Source: Bifidobacterium miconisargentati
GTDB taxonomy: Bacteria > Actinomycetota > Actinomycetes > Actinomycetales > Bifidobacteriaceae
Direction of reading: 5' to 3'
DNA length: 64,000 nt
Assembly: GCF_019331675.1 (NCBI RefSeq)
Contig: NZ_JAHBBJ010000004.1
Location: 124,001-188,000 of the forward strand
Within the stretch, counting starts at the first letter, position 1. The number at the start of each line of letters is the position of its first letter. The translations under genes and the position numbers were made by a program. The notes beneath the pieces were generated by a model. That model worked only from the letters and a program-made list of their open reading frames with translations, was not told the DNA's origin and searched no databases. Below are positions 29,556-40,409 of this stretch, in pieces.

Positions 29556-29584
29556 TTGGTGCATACGGCATAGTGATGATCGTC

Positions 29585-29620
29585 AAGCCCGCTTCGCCCT
29601 TGTGGCGCGGCGGGCTTTCC
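29585..29620 (+). terminator. Terminator after clgR
   Basis: AAGCCCGC (29585-29592), loop, GCGGGCTT (29610-29617) is followed by a short T run. It lies 30 bp beyond the clgR stop. Confidence 0.6.
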
Positions 29621-29674
29621 TATGCCGTTTGTGATCGAAGGGCCTGTCCGCCGGGTGGTGGCAGACTGGCGGGT

Positions 29675-29908
29675 ATGCGTGAACGGGAATTCTGGCAACT
29701 GCTTGAGGAGGTGTTCGGCCGCACCTACGGGCGGTCGATCGCGCACGACCAGCGTATGCCCAAGTTGGCGAACATGACCGTGGTCGAGGCGCTGGATGCG
29801 GGGGAGGAGCCCCGTGTGGTGTGGAATGTGCTGTGCGACCAGATGGAGATTCCGGATTCCAGGCGATGGGGCAGCGATCACAACGCGCCGCCCATGCCCG
29901 CGGCCTGA
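29675..29908 (+). CDS. DUF3046 family small protein
   Basis: The protein has 77 residues. It matches the small DUF3046 family found beside recA in Actinobacteria, with conserved REFWQLLEEVFG, DQRMPKLANMTVVEALDAGE and a VWNVLCDQMEIP segment. Function is unknown. The start at ATG 29675 gives the usual family length; in-frame starts further upstream would overlap the clgR terminator. Confidence 0.85.
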   Translation: MREREFWQLLEEVFGRTYGRSIAHDQRMPKLANMTVVEALDAGEEPRVVWNVLCDQMEIPDSRRWGSDHNAPPMPAA

Positions 29909-30262
29909 GCTACGCGGTGCGCGGGGTGCCGAGTGCCGTAATCAACCGAAGCCGTACGGATTCGTCAGCGTGTCGGTTGTGATTCCGGTGTTTGCGGGCA
30001 TCGATTCACCGCGACATCCGCAACAATCGAACAAATGTTCGCCTATGGGGCTATAGTTGTCCCCAGTGACAGGCAGCCACGCCGGTGTGCGGTGGGATGC
30101 CTCACTGACACCGCAATGGCACGGCTCGCGCGGTTCCGGCCGGATCCACGTGACGCCGCCGGGCAAGCTGGAACCACCGGACCGTATTCGGCGTCCGGTC
30201 TCCGGCATGCGGCCATACGGTGAAGGTGACCTGTCCGCACACGACTTCGACAAGGAGAAATC
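29909..30262. other. 354-bp recA control region
   Basis: No gene is visible. The segment holds the SOS box (30028-30041), a -10-like TATAGT at 30052-30057 and a long leader of about 200 bp before RBS aaggag of recA. The first 100 bp show nothing I can name. Confidence 0.6.
30028..30041. promoter_or_regulatory. SOS (LexA) box upstream of recA
   Basis: CGAACAAATGTTCG is a perfect palindrome (CGAAC, 4 nt, GTTCG) and matches the Gram-positive/actinobacterial LexA consensus. It overlaps where a -35 would lie, 17 bp before TATAGT (30052-30057), so LexA would block RNA polymerase until DNA damage. Confidence 0.9.
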
Positions 30263-31468
30263 ATGGCAGTTGAGACCAAGACGGCCAAGGAGCCGGCAGC
30301 CCCCGCCAAGCACGAGATCGATCCCAAGCGCAAGGCCGCGCTGGATACCGCGCTGGCGCAGGTGGAGAAAAGCTTCGGCAAAGGCTCCGCGATGAGGCTG
30401 GGCGACCGGCCCGAACAAAACGTGGAGGTGATCTCCACCGGCTCGCTCGCCCTTGATATGGCGCTCGGCATCGGCGGTCTGCCCAAGGGGCGCATCGTGG
30501 AGATCTATGGCCCCGAATCCTCCGGCAAGACCACGCTGGCCCTGCATGTGGTGGCCAACGCCCAAAGAAAGGGCGGCGTGGCCGCGTACATCGACGCCGA
30601 GCACGCCTTGGATCCGGCCTACGCCCGTAAGCTCGGCGTGGACACCGATTCGCTCATCGTCTCCCAGCCGGACAACGGTGAACAGGCGCTGGAGATCGCC
30701 GATATGCTCATTCGTTCCGGCGCGCTGGACGTCATCGTCATCGACTCGGTGGCCGCCCTGGTGCCCAAGGCCGAAATCGAAGGCGACATGGGGGACAGCC
30801 ACGTGGGTCTGCAGGCCCGACTCATGAGCCAGGCCCTGCGCAAGATGACCGGTGCCCTGGCCCAGGCCGGCACCACCGCCATCTTCATCAACCAGCTGCG
30901 CGAGAAGATCGGCGTGTTCTTCGGCAGCCCGGAAACCACCACTGGTGGCAAGGCCCTGAAGTTCTACGCCTCCGTGCGCATGGACATCCGCCGCATCCAG
31001 ACCATCAAGAACGGCGACGAGGCGGTGGGCAACCGCACCCGCGTCAAGGTGGTCAAGAACAAGATGGCCCCGCCTTTCAAGTCCGCCGAATTCGACATGC
31101 TCTACGGCGAGGGCATCTCCCGCGAAGGTTCCGTCATCGACATGGCCCAGCAGGTCGGCGTGGTCAAGAAGTCCGGTTCCTGGTTCACCTACGAGGGCGA
31201 CCAGCTCGGCCAGGGCCGTGAGAAGGTGCGTCAGTTCCTCAAGGACAACCCGGCCATCACCGAGGAGATCGAGAACAAGGTCAAGGCCGAATTCGGTCTC
31301 ATCGCCCCCTCCGACCAGTTCGCCGAGGACGAGGAGGCCACCGCGGCGGCAGCCGCCAGCGAGGCCGCGGCCGCAGACATCGCCAAGGACAGCAAGGCTG
31401 CGGCAGCCAAGCAGCAGGCCAAGGCCGCGAAGACCACGCCCGCCAAGGACTCCGCGGACCAGGCCTGA
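30263..31468 (+). CDS. recA: Recombinase RecA
   Basis: The protein has 401 residues. It catalyses strand exchange and co-protease activation of LexA. Walker [10 protein letters not shown] (about 84-92), then [18 protein letters not shown] and [19 protein letters not shown] are seen. The C-terminal 45 residues are Ala/Lys-rich, longer than in E. coli. Start follows RBS aaggag (30250-30255). The SOS box at 30028-30041 puts it under LexA. recX begins 2 bp after its stop, so the two are co-transcribed. Confidence 0.97.
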   Translation: MAVETKTAKEPAAPAKHEIDPKRKAALDTALAQVEKSFGKGSAMRLGDRPEQNVEVISTGSLALDMALGIGGLPKGRIVEIYGPESSGKTTLALHVVANAQRKGGVAAYIDAEHALDPAYARKLGVDTDSLIVSQPDNGEQALEIADMLIRSGALDVIVIDSVAALVPKAEIEGDMGDSHVGLQARLMSQALRKMTGALAQAGTTAIFINQLREKIGVFFGSPETTTGGKALKFYASVRMDIRRIQTIKNGDEAVGNRTRVKVVKNKMAPPFKSAEFDMLYGEGISREGSVIDMAQQVGVVKKSGSWFTYEGDQLGQGREKVRQFLKDNPAITEEIENKVKAEFGLIAPSDQFAEDEEATAAAAASEAAAADIAKDSKAAAAKQQAKAAKTTPAKDSADQA

Positions 31469-31470
31469 CG

Positions 31471-32163
31471 ATGATCGACGCCGAAGCGTTCCTGCGGGAC
31501 AATCCGGTCGCGATTGCCCCGCAGGATTATGTCGATGATCAAGCGGATGCGCGTCCCCGTGCACATATGTCCGGGGACACGACCGTCGAGGCTGGCGGGG
31601 GACGACGGTTCGGATCCGCCGGTCATGGATCGTTTGTCAGTCGCGGGACAGGTGGTCGATGGCCTGTGACCGGTGTCTCCGGCGGCTCCGATGATGCGGA
31701 AGACGCCGACGACGAGGACGCCTGCCGCGAGGCGGCATTGAGGCTGCTGGACGCCGCGCCGCGTTCGTCGGGCGCGTTGCGTGACCGATTGCTGGGCAAA
31801 GGCTATGACGAGGCCACGGTGGAGCAGGTCATCGAACGTCTGATCGCGGTGCGGCTGCTGGACGACGAAGACTACGCCGAATCGGTGGTACGGGTTTGCG
31901 CTGGTCGTATGATGGGCCGGCGCGGTGCCATAATGGAGCTTTCCCGCAAGGGTGTGGACCGTGCGCTGGCGCAGCAGGTGGCCGACGAAGCCGAACGACG
32001 GGGCGTGTTTGAGGAAGCGGCATGGGAACTCGGCCGCCGTGTGGCGAGCAAGACGCAAGGGCTTGACCGGCAGGTGCGCCAGCGCCGTTTCTGGTCGGCC
32101 GGCGGACGGAAAGGGCATAGTCCCGAAACCCTCCGTCGCGTGGCCGCGGAACTCCTCAACTGA
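31471..32163 (+). CDS. recX: Regulatory protein RecX
   Basis: The protein has 230 residues. It inhibits RecA filament growth by direct binding. The three-helix RecX repeats occupy residues about 80-225, for example ALRDRLLGKGYDEATVEQVI and RLLDDEDYAESVVR. The first 75 residues are unrelated to the family core and of low complexity. The start codon lies 2 bp after the recA stop, so translation is probably coupled. Confidence 0.9.
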   Translation: MIDAEAFLRDNPVAIAPQDYVDDQADARPRAHMSGDTTVEAGGGRRFGSAGHGSFVSRGTGGRWPVTGVSGGSDDAEDADDEDACREAALRLLDAAPRSSGALRDRLLGKGYDEATVEQVIERLIAVRLLDDEDYAESVVRVCAGRMMGRRGAIMELSRKGVDRALAQQVADEAERRGVFEEAAWELGRRVASKTQGLDRQVRQRRFWSAGGRKGHSPETLRRVAAELLN

Positions 32164-32239
32164 ACGCTGTGGCTGCTACTGGCCGTCCCGTCGTCTATGT
32201 GTCCTGCGGAGGTGCGGCTTCCGTTTTCCACGCCCTATG

Positions 32240-32245
32240 TATAAT
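32240..32245 (+). promoter_or_regulatory. -10 box of the RNase P RNA gene
   Basis: A perfect TATAAT, seven bases before the predicted 5' end of the RNA. No good -35 is visible at 17 bp. Confidence 0.7.
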
Positions 32246-32252
32246 TGTCCGC

Positions 32253-32626
32253 TTGAGACCTCTTGATGGCCGCGGCCGTGATCTTCATTGGGATCGGCTG
32301 AGGAACTTCCGGGCTCCGCAGAGCACGATGGCGGATAACGTCCGCCCAGGGTGACCTGAGAGATAGCGCAGCAGAGAACAGACCGCCCGTCCTCGACGGG
32401 TAAGGGTGAAACGGCGGTGTAAGAGACCACCGGGCCCCTGGCAACAGTGGGCCGCATGGCAAGCCTCATCGGGAGCAAGGCCAAGCAGATGGCGGTAAGG
32501 GCTGCTCGCCCGTGCCATCGGGTAGGCTGCTAGAGCCTGGCGGCGACGTCAGGTCGAGATGGATGGCCATCCGTCTCACGGCGTTCGCGCCGAAGACGAC
32601 AGAACCCGGGGTATAAGAGGTCTCAC
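32253..32626 (+). ncRNA. rnpB: RNase P RNA, bacterial type A
   Basis: The RNA component of RNase P, which matures tRNA 5' ends. The conserved core elements GAGGAACTTCCGGGCTCC near the 5' side and GACAGAACCCGG near the 3' side are present. The termini pair as helix P1: GAGACCTCTT (32255-32264) with AAGAGGTCTC (32615-32624). Ends are therefore placed from P1 pairing and the -10 box at 32240. A pyrimidine-rich tail follows. Confidence 0.92.
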
Positions 32627-32642
32627 TTTCTTTTCTTTCTCC

Positions 32643-32688
32643 CTGTTGTCGTGAAGTACGTTTTTCTGTTGTCGTGAAGTACGTTTTT
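32643..32688 (+). repeat. Perfect 23-bp tandem duplication after rnpB
   Basis: Two adjacent identical copies (32643-32665 and 32666-32688), each beginning CTGTTGTCGTGAAGTACG and ending in a T run. Each copy could stop polymerase at its T tract. Confidence 0.85.
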
Positions 32689-32697
32689 TCGCATCGG

Positions 32698-33027
32698 CTA
32701 GTCGACGATGCCGGCGGCGATGCGTTTGATCTCGGCGAGATGGGCCTCAAACGCCGTGCGTCCGGTCGGCGTCATCGCATACCACCGCACCATGTGGCGA
32801 CTGTCGTCCGCCTCACGCTTGGACACGGACACGTATCCGCAATCGGCGAGCGTCTTCAGATGCTTGGAACAGGCGGCGTCGTTCATGCCCAGCGTGTCCC
32901 TGATCGCGGCGAACTGCAACTCATCCACCGTGGCGAGGATGCCGCAGATGCGCAGCCGCATCGGTTCGTGAATCACCGGGTCGAAGCGCGGTTCGACCGG
33001 CGCGTGTCTTGACTTCCTCGGCGGCAT
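32698..33027 (-). CDS. Winged-helix transcriptional regulator (HTH_34/ArsR-like)
   Basis: The protein has 109 residues. It is a single small winged helix: RLRICGILATVDELQFAAIR, then DAACSKHLKTLADCGYVSV with a basic wing KREADDSRHMVRWYAMTPTG. This resembles the DUF/HTH_34 class whose genes often accompany a small membrane protein. It lies 2 bp after the membrane gene, so both form one unit. It probably binds the palindrome at 33857-33909. Confidence 0.82.
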   Translation of the reverse strand: MPPRKSRHAPVEPRFDPVIHEPMRLRICGILATVDELQFAAIRDTLGMNDAACSKHLKTLADCGYVSVSKREADDSRHMVRWYAMTPTGRTAFEAHLAEIKRIAAGIVD

Positions 33028-33029
33028 GG

Positions 33030-33794
33030 CTATATCTTCGCCAACGCTTCGGACGCCAGACGGTCGTAACGGGTCTCGCTCGCCACGAAGAACACCGACC
33101 ATAGCGCGGTCGACACCATGGTCCAGCATGCGATGCGGAACGGGTCGTCGCCGCTCCAGTCCAGATACGCGAGCGAACCCATATAGGCGATGAGCGCCGC
33201 ATACATCGCGGCATGCAGCACATGCATCCGCGCATTCATCGGCCGCACCCCGAAGGTGAGGAACCAGGGCCACAGCAGAGGAACGCCGACGCCACGTCGG
33301 TCGGTCGCCCCCTGCGTGTTGGCCAGCCAGCGCATCATCTGATAGGCCACGACGATGCAGGCCAGATCAATGGCCAGGCACAGCCATACGCACCATTGGC
33401 TGTATGTGCCGTACCTGAGCATCTCGTTGATCAGCGGCTGGAAATAGTCGTCGATCTCCCCGGCCGGGATGTTCCGGTATGAGGCCTGGCTGATCGCCGC
33501 ATCGTATGCATCCCGGAGCGTCGCAAGGCGGTCGCCGGTCCAGGAATCGAACGCGCTGCTGATCTGGATGCCCAGCACGTCGAAGGCAACAAGCAACGCG
33601 ATCGTCGGGTACAGCCATCTCGGCGGGGACAGGCGTGCCGCCAACGCCGTGCGGTCGCGTGCGATGCCGTTCAGAATCAGCCGCGCGTCGTCGGCCGTCG
33701 TCGGGGGAGTCTCGCCGGGGAACGGCTCGGGCGTGTCGTTCCCGCGCGGTGCATGGGCGAAGTCATGTGTGTCATTTCGGGTGGAGCGCTTCAT
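33030..33794 (-). CDS. Membrane protein co-transcribed with a winged-helix regulator
   Basis: The protein has 254 residues. An N-terminal hydrophilic 55 residues (Pro/Asp/Thr-rich) is followed by four predicted membrane helices (about 60-80, 135-155, 190-210, 230-245). A soluble segment of about 55 residues lies between the first and second. I do not recognise a family. RBS aaaggaaa sits just before ATG 33794. The paired regulator and the operator-like inverted repeat upstream suggest a self-regulated membrane function of unknown purpose. Confidence 0.7.
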   Translation of the reverse strand: MKRSTRNDTHDFAHAPRGNDTPEPFPGETPPTTADDARLILNGIARDRTALAARLSPPRWLYPTIALLVAFDVLGIQISSAFDSWTGDRLATLRDAYDAAISQASYRNIPAGEIDDYFQPLINEMLRYGTYSQWCVWLCLAIDLACIVVAYQMMRWLANTQGATDRRGVGVPLLWPWFLTFGVRPMNARMHVLHAAMYAALIAYMGSLAYLDWSGDDPFRIACWTMVSTALWSVFFVASETRYDRLASEALAKI

Positions 33795-33856
33795 CGCGGT
33801 TTCCTTTCCACAAGCTGTTGTGCCTCGTCATCATTGACATCGGGCCGGTCAGGAGT

Positions 33857-33909
33857 GGTTTGTTTTCCTTACAGGAAAGTATAAGACTTTCCTGTAAGGA
33901 AAACAAACC
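33857..33909. promoter_or_regulatory. Perfect 24-bp inverted repeat, candidate operator
   Basis: Arms 33857-33880 and 33886-33909 are exact inverted copies around ATAAG. Each arm contains a dyad-like core TTTCCTTACAGGAAA or TTTCCTGTAAGGAAA, giving two protein-binding half-sites per promoter. Read on the minus strand, TATACT inside the centre is a plausible -10, so occupancy would block the leftward membrane protein and regulator unit. The arrangement suggests autoregulation by the winged-helix protein. Confidence 0.7.
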
Positions 33910-34090
33910 GACCAATCAGACTACGTTGTGGCATGTTTCGGAACCATGTCGGGAAAGAAAGAGTTTTCTCTTGGCGAGTTGCCGAGGATTCACGCATTGT
34001 TCGTCTACAATGAAACTTACCCGCACGGTAATGATGCTGTACGGGACGCATATAGCGGGCCAAACCGCTTGAGTCATATAGGAGGTCAAC

Positions 34091-34753
34091 ATGGAAATCG
34101 TCGTTACCGGACGCCACACGCAGGTCAAGCAGAGGTTCCGTGATGTCGTCGAGACCAAGATGAATCGTGTGACCGCTATCGCCCCGGACGCACAGCGCGC
34201 GCAGATCGTGCTGACGCATGAGGGCAACCCGCGCCAGGCCGATACCGCCAAGCGCGTGGAAATCACCGTTATCGCCGGCCGCACCGTGGTGCGCGCCGAG
34301 GCCTCCAGCACGGACGAATTCAGCGCGCTGGACATGGCGCTGGACAAGCTGACCCTGCGCCTGCGCCGCACCCGCGATCGCCGCAAGGATCACCGCCGCG
34401 GCTACACGAACCCGGTGCCGGTGGATCTGGGCGTGGCCGCTCCGGAACCCGAGGTCGAAGAGGTCGAGGAAGAGCCGAACAACAGCCCGGAGGCCGCCGT
34501 GGCTTCCGATCTCGGCCCCGGCGAGTCCGTGGAGGTCCAGGTTGGGGACACCCCGATCGTCATCCGCCGCAAGCTGCACATCGCCGAGCCCATGAGCATC
34601 GACGAGGCGCTGTACGAGATGGAGCTGATCGGACACGACTTCTTCCTGTTCGTCAACAAGGAGACCGGCCGTCCGTCCGTGGTCTACCACCGTCACGGCT
34701 GGAGCTACGGCGTCTTCGAGATCGATACCCCGGAGAACGTCAAGAAAGACTGA
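34091..34753 (+). CDS. hpf: Ribosome hibernation-promoting factor, long form
   Basis: The protein has 220 residues. RBS ataggagg at 34078-34085. The N-terminal YfiA/RaiA domain (MEIVVTGRHTQVKQRFRDVV to about residue 105) binds the decoding centre. A linker of about 50 residues and a C-terminal dimerisation domain (about 160-220, SIDEALYEMELIGHDFFLF) let it join two 70S ribosomes into 100S particles in stationary phase. It lies just before secA, as in other Actinobacteria. Confidence 0.92.
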   Translation: MEIVVTGRHTQVKQRFRDVVETKMNRVTAIAPDAQRAQIVLTHEGNPRQADTAKRVEITVIAGRTVVRAEASSTDEFSALDMALDKLTLRLRRTRDRRKDHRRGYTNPVPVDLGVAAPEPEVEEVEEEPNNSPEAAVASDLGPGESVEVQVGDTPIVIRRKLHIAEPMSIDEALYEMELIGHDFFLFVNKETGRPSVVYHRHGWSYGVFEIDTPENVKKD

Positions 34754-34798
34754 TGCCCGCGGCCGCAAAAGGCCGAACGAATGACCAGTGAATGATGA

Positions 34799-34835
34799 CG
34801 GGTCGCTTCCCGAACGAGGGGAGCGACCCGTTTTT
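34799..34835 (+). terminator. Rho-independent terminator after hpf
   Basis: CGGGTCGCTTCCC (34799-34811), loop, GGGGAGCGACCCG (34818-34830), with one internal mismatch, followed by TTTTT. Confidence 0.9.
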
Positions 34836-34925
34836 CGTAATATGGTCGAAAAACGTGACGACTGACGCTCCCGGACGGTATCGTGGTACGCGGACACCAC
34901 CGAAACCAATCAAGGGAGAAACCCA

Positions 34926-37862
<2,937 letters not shown>

Positions 37863-37893
37863 CGCATCGCTAGGCGCGTGAGCGCGTGACAAC

Positions 37894-37925
37894 AAATTGG
37901 CTCCCCTTGAGAGGGGAGCCAATTT
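37894..37925. terminator. Bidirectional terminator between secA and LacI-SBP 1
   Basis: Perfect 14-bp inverted repeat (37894-37907 and 37912-37925, AAATTGGCTCCCCT) with A and T runs on either side. It can stop both the rightward secA and the leftward regulator transcripts. Its core is the GGCTCCCCT block also found in family A repeats. Confidence 0.85.
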
Positions 37926-37942
37926 CGTTCCTATGCAAGATT

Positions 37943-40198
37943 TCACCGCACGGTGAAGCCCTGCGAGACGGCGTAGATCTTGAGGCGTCGCTCCCATTCG
38001 TCGAACAGGTCCGCGCTCCGGCCGCCGGGGCGCAGCGCGGGGACGATCAGACGGGCGAATTCGGCGTCGAGCTGGCTGAAGAACGGCAGATTGTCCCAAT
38101 CGCGATTCACCAGTGCCGCGGATTTGGCATACACGTCGTAGATCGGCTGGTCGAAGTACGGATCCACCGTGCCACGTCGGGTCAGATCCTCCACATAGCC
38201 GGCCGCCGCGGACACGCCGCCCGGCGCGCGCAGCTCGACGGAGACCGGATCGAGCTGGAACCAGCGGAGGAACGTCATCGCGGCCTGCAGACGCACGGGC
38301 GGGAGCCCTGCGCTGACCGCCAGCGTGGATCCACCGATCTCGGCCGTGGACACCCGGCTCGGATCGGAGAACGCCGGAGGCAGCGTCACCTTCCACAGTC
38401 CCTTGTCCGCCGGATAGGAGGCGGCGAGGATCTTGCCCAGCCAGTTCGCGTACGTCACCGTCAGGTATGTGCCGGACTCGGCGCGCATGTACCGGTTGTC
38501 CCACATCGGCTCCGCCCTGAGCGCGCCATCATCGATGCACTGCTGGATGAACTCGGCCACGGAACGTACCAGATCGTCACGCATATGGAAGGTGATGGTC
38601 GAGTCGTCCTCCACCGTCCACGGCCTCACGCAGGCCGAACGGAAGAACGACAGGTAATGCTGCACGTCCGTGGTGTCGAGGACGCCCATGTATCGTTGCG
38701 GGTTGCGCGCGTGCAGCGCCACGCCCTCCTCATAGAACTCGTCCCAGGTCTGTGGCACTTCGAGTTCGTAATGGCGGAACAGGTCGGCCCGGTAGAACAT
38801 GGCGGTCTGCGACTGGTCGCCGGGAATGCCGTACAGGCGGCCGGCATAGTGGGCCGACTGCCAGGCCGCGCGGTCCACCTTCGAGCCGAGCTCCCGTTCG
38901 ATGTCCGGTCCCGACAGATCCTGCAGGGCGCCCGAGGCCGCCAGCTGGGGGAGCGCGGTACGCTCCACGTTGATGATGTCCGGCACGGAACGGTGGTTGA
39001 TCACACGCTCCCAGTACAGGGACAAGGTGTTCTCCTGCGTGCGCCCCTCAATGGGATCGATGATGATATGCGGATGCGTGCGCATGAACTCGTTGATGCG
39101 CGGCATCGTCTCGTTGAAGGCGTTGGACAGCATGGTGAGCACGATGCTGTCGCTCGAGCGCCTGATTTCCGCGTACGGCCCGAGCTTCATCGTGGATCGC
39201 TTGTGGCCGTTCACCGAATCGCGCTGCACGAATTCGGCGGTCAGCGTGATGGGTTCGGGACGGTTGCCCTCCGGATTGCGCACGGCGGCGACCAGCGCGT
39301 CCGCGGCGCGCACCGCCATCTGTGAGGCCTTCATGTCGATGGTGCTCAGGGCGGGGGAGAGCAGCGACGACATCTCCGTGTTGTCGAATCCTATGACCGA
39401 GACGTCCTCGGGCACGCGCAGCCCGTTGCGTCTGGCCGCGGCGATGAAGCCGGCCGCCACCGAATCATTGAAGGCGAACACGGCGTCCGTGGGGCGGATG
39501 AGATACTGTTCGGCGGCCTTGCCGCCGCCGGCGACGCTCAGCTCGCATTCGCGCACCACGCGGTAGGTCATGTCGTAGCGGAACGCGGCGGCGCGGATGC
39601 ATCGGCGACGGTACTCGTTCGACCATGAGCTGGCCGGGCCTGCCAGATAGGTGATGGAGGAGTGTCCACTCCGCTTGAGCGTGCGGACCGCCTCATCGAT
39701 GGCGTGCGCCACATCCACCGTGACGCTGGAAAGCCCGGGGATGGCACGGTTGAGCAGGATGACCGGCCGCACCAGCGTGATGCGACGGATGTCCGGCTCG
39801 CTCAGCCGCGAGGAGATGAGGGCCACACCGTCCACGTTGCGCATCACGTAGGACATGGCCTTGCGCTCGACCGCCGGCTTCTGGTCGGTGTCCAGGGTGA
39901 TCAGGCCGTAGCCCTTGGATTCGAGCCGTCGCTGCATGGCGTTGATGGCGGTGGCATACAGGACGTTGGTCAGCGTGGGCACGATGGCCGCGATCATACC
40001 GGTGGCCGGCAGCGGCCCGTCCGACGCATCGTCGCCCGGAGCCAGATAGCCGAGCTGCCCGGCGATGCGCCGGATGCGGAACTCGGTTTTGGCCGCAATC
40101 CTGCCCGGCTGGCTCAGCGCGCGGGAGACCGTCGAGGGGCTGACGCCCGCTTCCTTGGCTATGTCGTAGATGGTCGCCTTGTGTTTGGCCTGTGCCAT
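37943..40198 (-). CDS. LacI-type regulator fused to an extracellular solute-binding-protein domain (first copy)
   Basis: The protein has 751 residues with start ATG 40198 (GAGGAGG seven bases upstream). Domain order: LacI HTH at about 8-54 (TIYDIAKEAGVSPSTVSRAL); LacI/ribose-type sugar-binding domain at about 66-333 (AVFAFNDSVAAGF, VPEDVSVIGFDN); then a complete SBP family 1 (MalE-like) domain at about 351-751 (SAHYAGRLYGIPGDQSQTAMFYRADL, EIGGSTLAVSA). There is no signal peptide, lipobox or membrane segment, so the SBP domain must be in the cytoplasm. The HTH-to-core joint (about 54-66) lacks the usual PNxxARSL hinge helix. It is divergent from a GH115-like gene and GPH symporter, so I infer it controls that unit and its own gene. 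Why it needs two sugar-binding modules is unknown. Confidence 0.88.
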   Translation of the reverse strand: MAQAKHKATIYDIAKEAGVSPSTVSRALSQPGRIAAKTEFRIRRIAGQLGYLAPGDDASDGPLPATGMIAAIVPTLTNVLYATAINAMQRRLESKGYGLITLDTDQKPAVERKAMSYVMRNVDGVALISSRLSEPDIRRITLVRPVILLNRAIPGLSSVTVDVAHAIDEAVRTLKRSGHSSITYLAGPASSWSNEYRRRCIRAAAFRYDMTYRVVRECELSVAGGGKAAEQYLIRPTDAVFAFNDSVAAGFIAAARRNGLRVPEDVSVIGFDNTEMSSLLSPALSTIDMKASQMAVRAADALVAAVRNPEGNRPEPITLTAEFVQRDSVNGHKRSTMKLGPYAEIRRSSDSIVLTMLSNAFNETMPRINEFMRTHPHIIIDPIEGRTQENTLSLYWERVINHRSVPDIINVERTALPQLAASGALQDLSGPDIERELGSKVDRAAWQSAHYAGRLYGIPGDQSQTAMFYRADLFRHYELEVPQTWDEFYEEGVALHARNPQRYMGVLDTTDVQHYLSFFRSACVRPWTVEDDSTITFHMRDDLVRSVAEFIQQCIDDGALRAEPMWDNRYMRAESGTYLTVTYANWLGKILAASYPADKGLWKVTLPPAFSDPSRVSTAEIGGSTLAVSAGLPPVRLQAAMTFLRWFQLDPVSVELRAPGGVSAAAGYVEDLTRRGTVDPYFDQPIYDVYAKSAALVNRDWDNLPFFSQLDAEFARLIVPALRPGGRSADLFDEWERRLKIYAVSQGFTVR

Positions 40199-40278
40199 GG
40201 CGGTCGCCTCCTCAGGGTGCTTCGCCGGTCGCCGGGTAGGGTCAACGGGACGCGAATCGGTGGAGCTGACAACATTAT

Positions 40279-40305
40279 GGCAACCTTTGGCAACAACCGC
40301 AACGG
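40279..40305. promoter_or_regulatory. Candidate operator: repeated GGCAAC motif between LacI-SBP 1 and GH115
   Basis: GGCAAC occurs at 40279 and 40289, ten bases (one helical turn) apart, followed by GCAACG. The segment TTTGGCAACAA reappears before the ABC importer at 49910-49920. It lies in the divergent intergenic region, so it is a likely binding site for the LacI-SBP protein. Confidence 0.55.
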
Positions 40306-40409
40306 GCATGCCGGACCGGACGATTATTAATCATGTCAGCGATGCGGGGAGCGTGGAAGCGCCCGGAATCGCGAAACCAAGCAACAGACAAGTTCACCCT
40401 GGAGGAACC

